Positions 53,406-62,084 of a DNA stretch of 64,000 nucleotides are shown here, piece after piece. The stretch comes from Aquibacillus rhizosphaerae (GTDB lineage Bacteria; Bacillota; Bacilli; Bacillales; Amphibacillaceae). Numbering within the stretch: position 1 is the stretch's first letter; each line of letters starts with the position of its first letter. The position numbers were made by a program, and so were the translations under genes. The notes beneath the pieces are model-generated. The model did not search any database, was not told the DNA's origin, and saw nothing but the letters and a program-made list of their open reading frames with translations. The DNA lies in assembly GCF_030282825.1 (NCBI RefSeq), contig NZ_JASTZU010000018.1:310001-374000 (forward strand), written 5' to 3'.

Positions 53406-53993
53406 CTAATCGTTTCCATGCATCCGAATAGGATTATGAAGTGATACGATCGTGATTAGTTGCATATTTAACTCTTTAATGGATGTCTTATATTCTTGTC
53501 GATGCCATTCTATTAAGATTCCTAGGATGGCATTTGTTTGATAGCTAATTAAATAGTCTACTTGTAAATCAGGTTGTGACGTTAACAAGCCTTCCTCTAT
53601 GGAATCTCGCATAAATGTTCGGACCGTGTCGAACAGGAGATAATAATACATCATTGGAATCCGCTCATCAAAAATAATTTGATAAAAATCTTGATATTTT
53701 TTTACATGATGAAAAATTTTGATCATGTCTGCTGTGATATCTTTTATCTTATAGTTTGTTTTGTAATAAGGCTCTTCATAGGATTTTCTAAGATCTTCTA
53801 CGATTACATCTAAATACTCCTTAAAGACCTCGTGCACATCTTTATAATGTAAATAAAATGTGCCTCGATTTATTTGTGCTAACCTACATAGTTCTGCGAT
53901 CGTTATTGTTTCTATTGACTTCGTTTTAAGTAAACTTAATAAAGCATGGCGCAAACTTTCCTGTGTTTTTATAATACGTAAATCTTTTTTCAA
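53406..53993 (-). CDS. TetR-family repressor
   Basis: 195 residues: N-terminal TetR helix-turn-helix (ETITIAELCRLAQINRGTFY, then LHYKDVHE) and a helical ligand-binding domain with a DhaS/YfiR-like C-terminal part. TTG at 53993 is preceded by AGGTG. It is divergent from the SDR gene 152 bp away, and two palindromes lie between them. Confidence 0.88.
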   Translation of the reverse strand: MKKDLRIIKTQESLRHALLSLLKTKSIETITIAELCRLAQINRGTFYLHYKDVHEVFKEYLDVIVEDLRKSYEEPYYKTNYKIKDITADMIKIFHHVKKYQDFYQIIFDERIPMMYYYLLFDTVRTFMRDSIEEGLLTSQPDLQVDYLISYQTNAILGILIEWHRQEYKTSIKELNMQLITIVSLHNPIRMHGND

Positions 53994-54030
53994 AATTTTT
54001 CACCTCTTATTGTACACCTTTTATAAAAAC

Positions 54031-54046
54031 TGTTGATTAGTCAACA
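54031..54046. promoter_or_regulatory. Candidate TetR operator 1
   Basis: TGTTGA and TCAACA with a 4-nt spacer, 38 nt upstream of the tetR start. Confidence 0.6.
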
Positions 54047-54100
54047 CAAATCTATCATTTCGTTGTTTGTACTTCTTTTCTATACCTATTATACTTTTAA

Positions 54101-54114
54101 TGAACACATGTTCA
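54101..54114. promoter_or_regulatory. Candidate TetR operator 2, at the SDR promoter
   Basis: TGAACA and TGTTCA with a 2-nt spacer, 31 nt upstream of the SDR start and just downstream of a TATTAT -10 element (54087-54092). Confidence 0.65.
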
Positions 54115-54145
54115 ATAAGTTTCTAAACATTTGGAGGGATTTAGG

Positions 54146-54907
54146 ATGAAATTACAGGACAAAGTGGCTATTGTTACAGGGGCAGCTTCAGGCATGGGGA
54201 AAGAAATTGCAGAATTATACGCAAATGAAGGTGCAAAAGTTATCGTTGCTGATCTGAACATCGATGGTGCAGAAGCTGTAGCAAAAGCGATCACAGATAA
54301 CAATGGTGTTGCAAAGGCTGTTCAGGTAAATGTAGCGAAACAAGAAGATATTGACACAATGATTGATACAGCGGTAAGTGAATTTGGAACGTTAGATATT
54401 CTAGTAAACAATGCTGGTATTATGGACGGATTTGAACCTGTTGGGGATATTCTTGATGAGCGTTGGGATTTAATTTTTGATATAAATACAAAAGGAATAA
54501 TGCGAGCAATGCGTAAGGCATTACCAATTTTCCTTGAAAAAGAAAGCGGCGTAATTATAAATACTGCTTCCACTGGTGGCATAAGTGGTGCACATGCTGG
54601 AGCTGCATATGGTGCATCGAAGCATGCGGTGATTGGTCTTACAAAAAATACTGGTTTTATGTATGCCCAAAAAGGAATCCGCTGTAATGCAATAGCCCCT
54701 GGTGCGGTAGAAACGAATATTTCTTCTTCTATGAAGAATATTAATCAATTTGGTATGGAGCGCGCAAGAGTTGCACAAGGTGTCATCCCTCGTGTAGGAC
54801 AACCTGAGGAAATAGCAAAAGTAGCGCTATTTCTAGCATCCGATGATTCCAGCTTCTTAAACGGTACGGTTGTCACTGCTGACGGAGGATGGACCGCAGC
54901 ATTTTAA
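54146..54907 (+). CDS. Short-chain dehydrogenase/reductase
   Basis: 253 residues with the Rossmann motif T11-GAASGMG, NNAG at 88-91, catalytic Ser near 142, and Y155-GAS-K159. Classical SDR with NAD(H) or NADP(H). ATG at 54146 follows GGAGGGATTTAGG. Regulated probably by the divergent TetR repressor. Substrate unknown. Confidence 0.9.
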   Translation: MKLQDKVAIVTGAASGMGKEIAELYANEGAKVIVADLNIDGAEAVAKAITDNNGVAKAVQVNVAKQEDIDTMIDTAVSEFGTLDILVNNAGIMDGFEPVGDILDERWDLIFDINTKGIMRAMRKALPIFLEKESGVIINTASTGGISGAHAGAAYGASKHAVIGLTKNTGFMYAQKGIRCNAIAPGAVETNISSSMKNINQFGMERARVAQGVIPRVGQPEEIAKVALFLASDDSSFLNGTVVTADGGWTAAF

Positions 54908-55217
54908 AAAGTCATTCAAAAACCTAAGGAAACGGAAGGAGGCTTCTTCTGTTTCCATTTACGATTTATTATATTTAGCACACTCGAACCTTCATCCTGT
55001 TCCAACTTTGTTTAAATATTGCTCATTTATTCACATGTTAAGTTATATCAAACTGTCACTCTCTATCATTTGACTCACCATTTCTTCCAATGGGGAATTT
55101 TTAATAACATCCCTTTTCAGTAAGTAGTTCCGATACTGTGGAGAAAATCTAGAAAATAGGTGAAATAACATACTAAAACACACTATGTTTAGCACCATAA
55201 AAAACAGTAAAAATAAC
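54908..55217. other. Intergenic region
   Basis: A weak hairpin (GGAAACGGAAG / CTTCTTCTGTTTCC) follows the SDR stop. Otherwise nothing supported. Confidence 0.4.
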
Positions 55218-55263
55218 AAAAAACAAACGCTTCAACATTTTAATGTCCAAGCTTTTGTTTTTT
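55218..55263. terminator. Bidirectional terminator-like hairpin
   Basis: AAAAAACAAACGCTT / AAGCTTTTGTTTTTT, 14 of 15 pairs, loop 16 nt, with A/T tracts on both sides. Lies downstream of the VOC gene. Confidence 0.7.
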
Positions 55264-55325
55264 ATATTGTCTTGTTGAACTCACTATAATTTAAGAGATT
55301 TTTTTCACAAACTTGACTACTACTT

Positions 55326-55709
55326 TCAACCAACTTTAATTCCAAAGGCTATCCACCTTCCATCAATGTCTTCAACTACAAATTCCTTATTATTGTAATC
55401 AGTATTCACTAAAGAACGGACTATATTCACATTAGAATTGAGTAATTCTTCTTGAAGTTTCTTTTGATTCTTCGTAATAAAGTAAGCGTCGTATCCATAG
55501 CCGTATAAGTCTCTATTAGGAATTACCTTTTGTCCATTAGTTTTGGTTAAGATAATTTCTGTTGTATCACGATACAAGCAAATATGAGGTTCATTCCCAT
55601 TCAAATAATGAACAGCCGTAAATCCCATTTTCTGTTCATAAAAATTTGCAGTTTTTATTATGTCCTGTGTTGGAAAAATACAGTGTGATTCTATTAAAAG
55701 GTTCTTCAT
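55326..55709 (-). CDS. VOC (glyoxalase/bleomycin resistance) family protein
   Basis: 127 residues with the VOC beta-alpha-beta pattern (IFPTQDIIKTANFYEQKMGF, then KEFVVEDIDGRWIAFGIK). ATG follows AAGGAG. Likely a dimeric metal-binding or drug-binding protein; specificity not readable. Confidence 0.8.
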   Translation of the reverse strand: MKNLLIESHCIFPTQDIIKTANFYEQKMGFTAVHYLNGNEPHICLYRDTTEIILTKTNGQKVIPNRDLYGYGYDAYFITKNQKKLQEELLNSNVNIVRSLVNTDYNNKEFVVEDIDGRWIAFGIKVG

Positions 55710-55841
55710 TTACTTTCTCCTTATATAAGTTTCCAATTTAATTTCTATAAACCTTGTGAAATCCCTTCTTTCACTAAACTGCATCTTTAACACAATAAGG
55801 GCTGTATCTCTTCTTCCAGATAAGCACCCCGTTCGTATTAT

Positions 55842-55883
55842 AAGGTTAGCCAGATGCTAAATATTTCTGGTTGACCTTTTTTT
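55842..55883 (+). terminator. Hairpin with T-run ahead of the IS110 element
   Basis: AAGGTTAGCCAGA / TCTGGTTGACCTT pairs over 13 positions with two wobbles, then seven Ts. Confidence 0.7.
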
Positions 55884-56082
55884 ACTTGGTCTTATTATCA
55901 TTGTAGCCGGGGTAGAACGTAAGCACCCGTGGGACTTGATCCCGTCAAGTAAACCGTTCGCCCCCTACTTGTAGAAACATGATTGAGGCTGGTTGGGACT
56001 ATGATCTCGTATAACAAGCGAAGCTATGACACTGCAAGAAGAATTTAGGGTACCGGCAAATACTTTCAGGAGGAGATAACGA
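55884..56082 (+). ncRNA. Structured left flank of the IS110 element (candidate bridge RNA)
   Basis: The 200 nt before the transposase start carry nested stems: GGGGTAGAACG (55909-55919) with CGTTCGCCCC (55955-55964), enclosing ACTTGA / TCAAGT (55934-55939, 55945-55950). IS110-group elements are known to encode a bridge RNA in the end that precedes the transposase gene, and this length and structure fit. The guide loops and element ends were not determined. Confidence 0.5.
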
Positions 56083-57318
56083 ATGAATCCAGTAGTTGGT
56101 CTGGATGTAGCTAAAGGGGAAAGCCAGATTCAAGGTTTTCTAGACAAAAAGAAACCTTATAAAAATAGCTTTAAAGTTTCACATACCATGGAAGGGCTAG
56201 AAAGTTTGCTTCACTTTTTAATTGAAATTGAGAATAATACTCGGGTACGGCCTCCAGTCGTACTTGAATCTACTGGACATTATCACACGCCGGTGGTTCA
56301 GTATTTAGATAAGCAGGGTTACTTGATTATTATTGTTAATCCATTGATTTCTTATAGGGCAAAGAGTTCAAGTTTACGGAAGGTCAAAACGGATGTTATT
56401 GACGCAAGGTATCTCTGCGAACTGTACTACAAAGAAGAGTTAGAACCACAAAAGAAACGTGGAATACACCTATTAAACTTACGTAAGCTCACAAGACAAC
56501 ATGACAATATTACGAGTATATATGTACAGACTAAATTACAATTTCATTCTGTGCTGGATCAGGTATTCCGTGAATATCATGGGGTTTTTGGTGATTTATA
56601 TTCTAGTGTTTCTTTACTTACTCTTTTAGAATACCCAACATCTAAAGATGTTTTAGAAGTAGATAAAGAGACTTTAGGCAAAAGGGTTCATGAATTTTGT
56701 CCAAGACGCTCACTGAAATGGGCGGAATCAAAAGCTGATAAGTTAATAACTGCAGCACACCGTAATCCATTTCAAGAAACACTTTATCAAAGTCACATCT
56801 TGAGCATAGAAATGTATATCAAAATGCTTTTAGAGTACCAGAAGCACCTATCTAAACTGAAAGAGCAAATAGATGCTTTGGCAAAAGAAATGAAGAATGT
56901 AAGATTATCCGATCCATCCCTGGTATTGGTGAAAAAATCGCGGCAACGATTATTTCTGAAATTGGGGAGATAGATCTGTTTGATAATCCTAAAAAAACTA
57001 GTAGCTTTTGCAGGTATAGATCCAAGCATCTTTGAATCTGGACGCTTCAAAGGAACTGTAAATCGAATTACCAAAAGAGGATTTAGCCGCCTCAGACATG
57101 CTTTATTTATGGCGGTTCGCTCTGCAATACGTGATTCTCGCAAACAGAAAACAACTGATGACATCATTCCACGTAATAAGAAATTACGAGCATTTTATGA
57201 TAAAAAACGAGAAGAAGGAAAGCCGTATAAAGTAGCCATAATTGCATGTGCAAACAAACTATTACATTGGATTTACGCATTACTAAAAAGCAATACTATC
57301 TTCCTAGATATTGCTTAA
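56083..57318 (+). pseudogene. IS110-family transposase, two frameshifts
   Basis: ATG at 56083 behind AGGAGGAG. The N-terminal RuvC-like DEDD domain is legible: D8 in VGLDVAK, E in VVLESTGHY, and the D pair in KTDVIDARYL. The frame breaks near 56900 (NVRLS instead of the expected KIIRSIPGIGEKIAATIISE, which is readable in another frame) and again in A7 at 56990-56996. The C-terminal part then reads LVAFAGIDPSIFESGRFKGT with the catalytic serine region, on to DIA. All of about 410 residues are present but in three frames, so the copy cannot act by itself. Confidence 0.88.
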
Positions 57319-57712
57319 TTAACCAAATTAAACAAATAAACCAAAACCTTCCAGAAAATAATTTTAAGGAGGGTTATTTGGCATGCGTGAAATTAGTATA
57401 TCACAATTAATTTCGATTTTTTAGAGAAATTCATTGACAACTATTAGCTGGTTTAATTTAATAAACTTTAATCTAATAATTTAATTGTAATTGCTAATGT
57501 ACCCCATTCCTTTTCCTTCTCTGGAGTTTATATTCTATAAGTCCGTTCTACCATTTCATCAATTGCATATTGTGTTCCATTTTCTCAACTCCTAATTATC
57601 TATTTCTTATTAAACAAACCTGCGGCGTTACTTCAATAAGCAATAAGAGCTGCCAAATAGACAACTCCTTGTTCTACTAAAGCACCCTTGTATGTTGAAT
57701 AGGGGCAGTAAT
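57319..57712. other. IS110 right flank and a decayed open frame
   Basis: On the minus strand 57468-57585 reads NGTQYAIDEMVERTYRI, a stop, then TPEKEKEWGTLAITIKLLD; a GGAG site and ATG lie at its upstream end in a different frame. It looks like a small gene broken by an indel and a nonsense codon. Family unknown. Confidence 0.35.
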
Positions 57713-57952
57713 TTATTCAATAAAGATTAGAATATTTAGAGACACAATAATAGCCGTAACAATATAAAGATAACCCTTCCAATTTTTCCTATCATCCAAT
57801 ACCTTTTCAATTCCAACTAATGATAACGTAACTGAAGAAAAGAGGAGTATTCCATATATAGGTAACTTAGTTCCATCAACAAAAAAATAACAAATAGTAG
57901 CAATGAGACTTATAATACCAAAACTATTAATACCTTTATTCAATATCTTCAT
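57713..57952 (-). CDS. Small membrane protein
   Basis: 79 residues with three hydrophobic segments (about 9-25, 31-47, 59-77). ATG at 57952 follows GAGGGGGG. No family recognised. Confidence 0.5.
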   Translation of the reverse strand: MKILNKGINSFGIISLIATICYFFVDGTKLPIYGILLFSSVTLSLVGIEKVLDDRKNWKGYLYIVTAIIVSLNILIFIE

Positions 57953-58115
57953 ATTTCCCCCCTCATTATTTTTCACATTAATCAATAATCTTGTCCTTTT
58001 ACATAATACAGTCTTCGTTTCTTGTTGTAGATAAGCTTCCGTTAGTTTAAGTGTAATAATTCACAATTTCTATTTTATACATAGGTATTTTATGAAAATT
58101 TTCAAATTCCCCCAC

Positions 58116-58514
58116 TTAATTTTCAGTTTCAACTTGGTTATTCAGGTAATCTTGTATTATCCATTTTAAAATCAAAGTAATCAAAATAGTATATCCTATA
58201 AGATTTGGATATGTTATAGAAATAATCGAGTTTTGAATCAGAATGGCACCAATAAATAATATAAAAATTGTAATGAAATACATGCTATTACCAGCAAATA
58301 ATGTATTATATCGAGTACGTTGGTCATGTTGTAAATTAATCTTATTCCAATTACCTTTTCTATATATATTCAAACCATAAGCAATGACTTGAATAGATGC
58401 AAATATGGCAATAATTAGAGTTAACTTAGAATGTGACAAGAATAAATAACTTGCAAATAAAAACAGAGGGATTCCCATTCTCAAAATAAAATTAGTCTTA
58501 TACGAAACATTCAC
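58116..58514 (-). CDS. DUF2178-like membrane protein paired with an HTH regulator
   Basis: 132 residues, four hydrophobic segments in two hairpins. GTG at 58514 sits two nt after the HTH gene stop, with GGAGA 8 nt upstream; an ATG at 58523 lies inside the ribosome binding site. Small HTH plus DUF2178-type membrane pairs are common in Firmicutes; the membrane protein may sense or sequester. Confidence 0.65.
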   Translation of the reverse strand: MNVSYKTNFILRMGIPLFLFASYLFLSHSKLTLIIAIFASIQVIAYGLNIYRKGNWNKINLQHDQRTRYNTLFAGNSMYFITIFILFIGAILIQNSIISITYPNLIGYTILITLILKWIIQDYLNNQVETEN

Positions 58515-58515
58515 T

Positions 58516-58728
58516 TTACACATCTCCTTCTATCCAAAATAATTTCTCAAGCGAACAGTCTAACACAGTCGCTAATTTAATTGCTGTTCCAATAGATGGT
58601 TCATAACGTTGTTTTTCAATAGCTATAATAGTTTGTCTCGTCACCCAGATACTTTCAGCTAACTGTTCTTGTGTAATGCCTTTTTCTTTTCTAAAATCTT
58701 TAACTGAATTTTTAACACCATGCTTCAT
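58516..58728 (-). CDS. XRE-family HTH regulator (YozG/YgzD type)
   Basis: 70 residues with one helix-turn-helix (GITQEQLAESIWVTRQTIIA) and the tail PSIGTAIKLATVLDCSLEKL. AAGGA precedes the ATG. Two near-identical palindromes lie in its promoter, so it probably represses itself and the following membrane gene. Confidence 0.88.
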   Translation of the reverse strand: MKHGVKNSVKDFRKEKGITQEQLAESIWVTRQTIIAIEKQRYEPSIGTAIKLATVLDCSLEKLFWIEGDV

Positions 58729-58746
58729 TATTCACATCCTTCCTAA

Positions 58747-58768
58747 AATGTAACGTTCACATTACATA
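58747..58768. promoter_or_regulatory. HTH operator 1
   Basis: AATGTAACGT and ACATTACATA around TC; one mismatch in the core palindrome, 19 nt upstream of the ATG. Confidence 0.75.
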
Positions 58769-58778
58769 AATTAATATT

Positions 58779-58811
58779 ATCTTGTAAAAAATGTAATGTC
58801 AACATTACATT
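58779..58811 (-). promoter_or_regulatory. HTH promoter and operator 2
   Basis: AATGTAATGT and ACATTACATT (58790-58811) are a perfect inverted repeat around CA. On the minus strand TTGACA at 58798-58803 overlaps it and is followed after 17 nt by TAATAT at 58775-58780. Operator 1 lies downstream of the start point, so the pair brackets the promoter. Confidence 0.8.
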
Positions 58812-58863
58812 TTTTACATTTTCATTAAGGTTATAAACTTTCAGAAATTTCATATTTAAGCAC

Positions 58864-58902
58864 AAAAAAAATCGACTTCTTATAAAAAGAAATCAATTTT
58901 TT
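58864..58902. terminator. Terminator-like hairpin
   Basis: A-tract, ATCGACTTCTT, then AAGAAATCAATTTTTTT; imperfect stem with tracts on both sides. Nearby 58921-58947 holds another copy of the CGTTAGTTTAAG repeat. Confidence 0.5.
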
Positions 58903-59035
58903 TATTACACTATACTGCCTCGTTAGTTTAAGAAAAATCATTCACAAATCCTACATTTATTTTAACATAAAATTACAATTTCCTACTTAGTTAATGGAAA
59001 TCAACATAGCAAATAGCATACCAATTAACATAGTA

Positions 59036-59073
59036 AATAACACAATGACAACAGCTATTGTCATTGTGTTATT
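59036..59073. terminator. Terminator-like hairpin
   Basis: AATAACACAATGACAA / TTGTCATTGTGTTATT, a perfect 16-bp stem with a 6-nt loop, 180 nt downstream of the ASCH gene. Confidence 0.65.
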
Positions 59074-59254
59074 TTGGTTGCGATTTAGTATGTTAATTCA
59101 AGTATTTATATCCAAAAACATTGATATATTAGTGAAAATTAATAGGCCGAATCATATGATAATTGGTCTGTTAATTAGTGTGTTATTTCGAAGTTTCTCC
59201 ACCGAAACGGAACTACTTACCTTTTCAGTCATCCTTTCAAAAATCAAACATACA

Positions 59255-59713
59255 TCATTTTTTATAAACCAATTTAAACCTTTCACAAACAACTGGGATT
59301 TTACAATCAAAATCTTGGTTTATCGATTCTAATTCTTTTTTGAAAAAGGCTTCATGCACATCACACCAATAACGTAATGTACGATCACCTTCACCCTCTA
59401 AATATGCGTGTTCTGCGGAAACTTCATCGAAAGGAACGATTACTACCGAGGTTGTTTCTACTATGGCAACAGCATTTCCTTCTCCATCGAGAATAATATT
59501 GACAAGCCCAACATACGGTAGCTCCTCTTTTTCCAATTCATATAACGTATAAATTGATGAAGTCGCTGTTTTTGTGCCTTCTAATACTAATTCTGCAAGT
59601 TCATCAGCCATTTCTTTCGAATCGCCAAATGCCCATGCCTCGTAATCTTTTGGTCCATTAGGATTTATCTTTTGATAGTCCTTCCACATTTGACTAATGG
59701 ATTCATTTTTCAT
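59255..59713 (-). CDS. ASCH-domain protein (YhfF type)
   Basis: 152 residues. The ASCH fold is seen in EAWAFGDSKEMADELAELVL, EGTKTATSS, and FDEVSAEHAYLEGEGDRTLR. ASCH proteins bind RNA or modified nucleosides and some are amidohydrolases for N4-acetylcytidine. It lies 22 nt after the ABC-F gene in the same direction and could be co-transcribed. The ribosome binding site AGTAGG is weak. Confidence 0.85.
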   Translation of the reverse strand: MKNESISQMWKDYQKINPNGPKDYEAWAFGDSKEMADELAELVLEGTKTATSSIYTLYELEKEELPYVGLVNIILDGEGNAVAIVETTSVVIVPFDEVSAEHAYLEGEGDRTLRYWCDVHEAFFKKELESINQDFDCKIPVVCERFKLVYKK

Positions 59714-59735
59714 TTTATAGCAACCTACTTTCGAT

Positions 59736-61613
59736 TTAATTTTCTAACTGATCACAAAGCGCTTCCCATTTTTGTTCTAAGTCTTCTTTTTCCTTATATA
59801 ACTGTTGTAGTACCTCTAAGTCTTTCACTTCCAATAACTTTTTGTCTAGCTCCATGATTCTTTCCTCTAAAAAGACTACATCCATTTTCATATTTTCATT
59901 GTCCGTAGGCTTATGCTTAATCGGCTCCTTTCGTTTCGATAGCGTTTCTTTCTTTTTCTCCATATTTATTTGCACTGCTTTCCCTCTAAATTCATTCATT
60001 TTTTCCTTGGCCCAGGTATAGTCCCCTTCAAAACAATGAATTTTATTTGCTTCTATCCAATAAATCTTTCCAAATAGCTTGTTAAGAAAATACCGGTCAT
60101 GAGATACCGTTACTATACTACCTTGAAAATCATCAAGTGCTTCTTCCAACACTTCCCTTGATTCAATGTCTAAATGGTTTGTTGGTTCATCTAAGATGAG
60201 CAAATTGATATCTTTATACATTAATTGTGCTAATCTTAACCGCATCCTCTCACCCCCACTAAGCTGAGAGACTTTCTGAAAAACAGCGTACCCATAAAAC
60301 ATAAACCGTGCTAAAATTCCTCTTGCTTCTCCCTCTGTCACTTTAACCTCATCTCTAAAGGTCTCAATAACTGTTTTATTTTCAATAGTAGAGAAAATAT
60401 TTTGAGATAGGTACCCTATTTTGACATTGCTACCTACCCGCACCTCTCCTTTATCTGGATAAAGTCGTTCAAGGATTAAATGAAGTAGTGTTGATTTCCC
60501 TGTTCCATTTTCTCCTATAATGGCAGTCCGATCTTGGTAGGAAATATGCATATTCACATCTTCGAATAACAACTTGTCATCAAAACGCTTTGATACATCT
60601 TTAAACACAATAACGTCATTTCCACTCCGGTCCGATGCATCCATTTCTAGATTCATTTTCTTCCGATTTAATATTGGTCGATTTAGCTTTTCCATTCGCT
60701 CTAACGCTCTCTCCATATTCCTTGCTCGTCTGTGAAGATCCGCATTTGGTGGGGTGGCTCTGTTTGCCCAATCTCTTAAACGTTTAATCGCTTCTTTCAT
60801 CTTTTTTATTTTCTTTTGTTGCTCCTCATAGGCTTGAAATTCCCTTAAAAGCTTTGCTTCTTTTTCTTTTATAAACCCTGAGAAATTTGTATGGTAAGCA
60901 GTAACTTCTCCATCTTCCAAGTCGATGACTTTGTTGACTACTTCATCAAGAAAATAACGATCATGTGAAATAACAAGGACTGTCCCGCTATATTCTCGTA
61001 AAAAATCTCCAAGCCATTCGACTGCCATTAAGTCTAAATGATTTGTCGGTTCATCCAATAGTAACAGGTCTGGTTCTTTTAATAGCATCAGACAAAGCCC
61101 CACCTTTGTTTTTTCACCTCCACTTAAACGAGAAAATGGCTGATCAAGTAAGCGTTGAATATTTAAACCGTGAACTATTTTTTCAATATTAGATTCTATT
61201 TGATAACCACCATTAATCGCATACTTGTCTTGTAATTCTCCATATTCTTCGATGAGTTTTTCAAGTTTATCTGCGTTCGCCTCCCTCCCCATTTCTGACT
61301 CTAACTTTTTCATTTTTTCTTCCATCTGCAGTAAAGGTGAAAAGGCTAATCTTAGTACATCCTTTGTAGTTGTGGAATCATGGTAATCTGGAATTTGTGT
61401 AAGGTAACCAATGACAGACCCTTTTTTCCAATGTATTTGTCCTGAATCTGGTGTTTCCTCACCAGCTAGCAAACGAATCAACGTCGATTTTCCGCTACCA
61501 TTTCGGCCAACTAAACCAACCCGTTCCTTTTCGTTTATTTCAAATGATATATTCTCAAAAATAGAGTTACCTCCATACATCTTAGCTATTTTGTTAACGC
61601 TACATACAATCAT
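59736..61613 (-). CDS. ABC-F ATPase, probable ribosome-protection factor
   Basis: 625 residues with two ABC domains and no membrane segment: Walker A GRNGSGKST and GENGTGKST, signatures LSGGEKTK and LSGGERMR, Walker B LLLLDEPTNHLDL and LLILDEPTNHLDI, an inter-domain linker (about residues 250-320, coiled coil, FQAYEEQQKKIKKMKEAIKR) that in this family reaches into the ribosomal E-site to P-site region, and a charged C-terminal coiled coil. Such proteins free ribosomes from macrolide, lincosamide or pleuromutilin-type drugs. The attenuator-like leader upstream supports an antibiotic-resistance role over a housekeeping one. AAGGAGG precedes the ATG. Confidence 0.9.
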   Translation of the reverse strand: MIVCSVNKIAKMYGGNSIFENISFEINEKERVGLVGRNGSGKSTLIRLLAGEETPDSGQIHWKKGSVIGYLTQIPDYHDSTTTKDVLRLAFSPLLQMEEKMKKLESEMGREANADKLEKLIEEYGELQDKYAINGGYQIESNIEKIVHGLNIQRLLDQPFSRLSGGEKTKVGLCLMLLKEPDLLLLDEPTNHLDLMAVEWLGDFLREYSGTVLVISHDRYFLDEVVNKVIDLEDGEVTAYHTNFSGFIKEKEAKLLREFQAYEEQQKKIKKMKEAIKRLRDWANRATPPNADLHRRARNMERALERMEKLNRPILNRKKMNLEMDASDRSGNDVIVFKDVSKRFDDKLLFEDVNMHISYQDRTAIIGENGTGKSTLLHLILERLYPDKGEVRVGSNVKIGYLSQNIFSTIENKTVIETFRDEVKVTEGEARGILARFMFYGYAVFQKVSQLSGGERMRLRLAQLMYKDINLLILDEPTNHLDIESREVLEEALDDFQGSIVTVSHDRYFLNKLFGKIYWIEANKIHCFEGDYTWAKEKMNEFRGKAVQINMEKKKETLSKRKEPIKHKPTDNENMKMDVVFLEERIMELDKKLLEVKDLEVLQQLYKEKEDLEQKWEALCDQLEN

Positions 61614-61637
61614 TATTATTCCTCCTTAAAAAAATAC

Positions 61638-61673
61638 AAAAAAAGCCATGAGAAGACATACCTTCCCATGGCT
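61638..61673 (-). terminator. Attenuator terminator proximal to the ABC-F gene
   Basis: AGCCATG-GAAG / CTTC-CATGGCT (12-bp stem, one mismatch) followed on the minus strand by seven Ts, ending about 10 nt before the ribosome binding site of the gene. Confidence 0.88.
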
Positions 61674-61682
61674 ACAGTTTTT

Positions 61683-61712
61683 AATAGAACGTCACTCAAT
61701 CAGCGTTCTATT
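61683..61712 (-). promoter_or_regulatory. Leader hairpin between the two attenuators
   Basis: AATAGAACG / CGTTCTATT, a perfect 9-bp stem with a 12-nt loop. Its right arm partly precedes the upstream terminator T-run, so it could be part of alternative folds. Confidence 0.6.
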
Positions 61713-61717
61713 CCATT

Positions 61718-61749
61718 AAAAAAGGAGAGCATGAAAAATGCTCTCCTTT
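61718..61749 (-). terminator. Attenuator terminator distal to the ABC-F gene
   Basis: GGAGAGCAT / ATGCTCTCC, perfect 9-bp stem (12 with flanking A-T pairs), 5-nt loop, then TTTTTT on the minus strand. Confidence 0.9.
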
Positions 61750-61792
61750 CAACCGTTCTTTATCAAGTGGGTTAAGAGATGTTTTCACCGTT

Positions 61793-61921
61793 TTAGATTG
61801 CTATAGAGTTGTTAAAAAAGGACACACGTATCCCGTTAACAACTGCAACAGCAAATTTTGCACGGTATAAATAAAGGAATTCAACCCAATATCCGCACAC
61901 TAAAACAGCTTGATTCAACAT
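61793..61921 (-). CDS. Leader peptide of the ABC-F gene (42 aa)
   Basis: ATG at 61919-61921 with GGAGGTGGGGAAAG upstream opens MLNQAVLVCGYWVEFLYLYR, then AKFAVAVVNGIRVSFFNNSIAI and TAA at 61793-61795. It has no domain similarity. A small gene with a strong ribosome binding site in front of two terminators and an ABC-F resistance gene matches the ribosome-mediated attenuation known for vmlR-type and related genes: drug-stalled ribosomes on the leader would prevent terminator folding. Confidence 0.75.
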   Translation of the reverse strand: MLNQAVLVCGYWVEFLYLYRAKFAVAVVNGIRVSFFNNSIAI

Positions 61922-62084
61922 CTTTCCCCACCTCCGATCATAAAAGTTACTTATATATTATCACTTAAATGAATTTTACTCAATTGTATTTTTAAAAATT
62001 AGTTGAAAAATGTAGATGATAAATATTTATTTCTCGTTAGTTACAAATTATTGCATAATATATAAATGATTTTACAATAAGTAA

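Larger units (their letters stand above)
55884..57330 (+). mobile_element. IS110-family insertion sequence, inactive; ends approximate
   Basis: Defined by the transposase frames and the structured left flank. IS110 elements lack long terminal inverted repeats and none is seen here, so the limits are approximate. Confidence 0.6.

Noticed and set aside
58994-59332. 112-codon plus-strand open frame
   Set aside because: It runs through a 16-bp terminator stem and into the antisense of the ASCH gene, and has no ribosome binding site.
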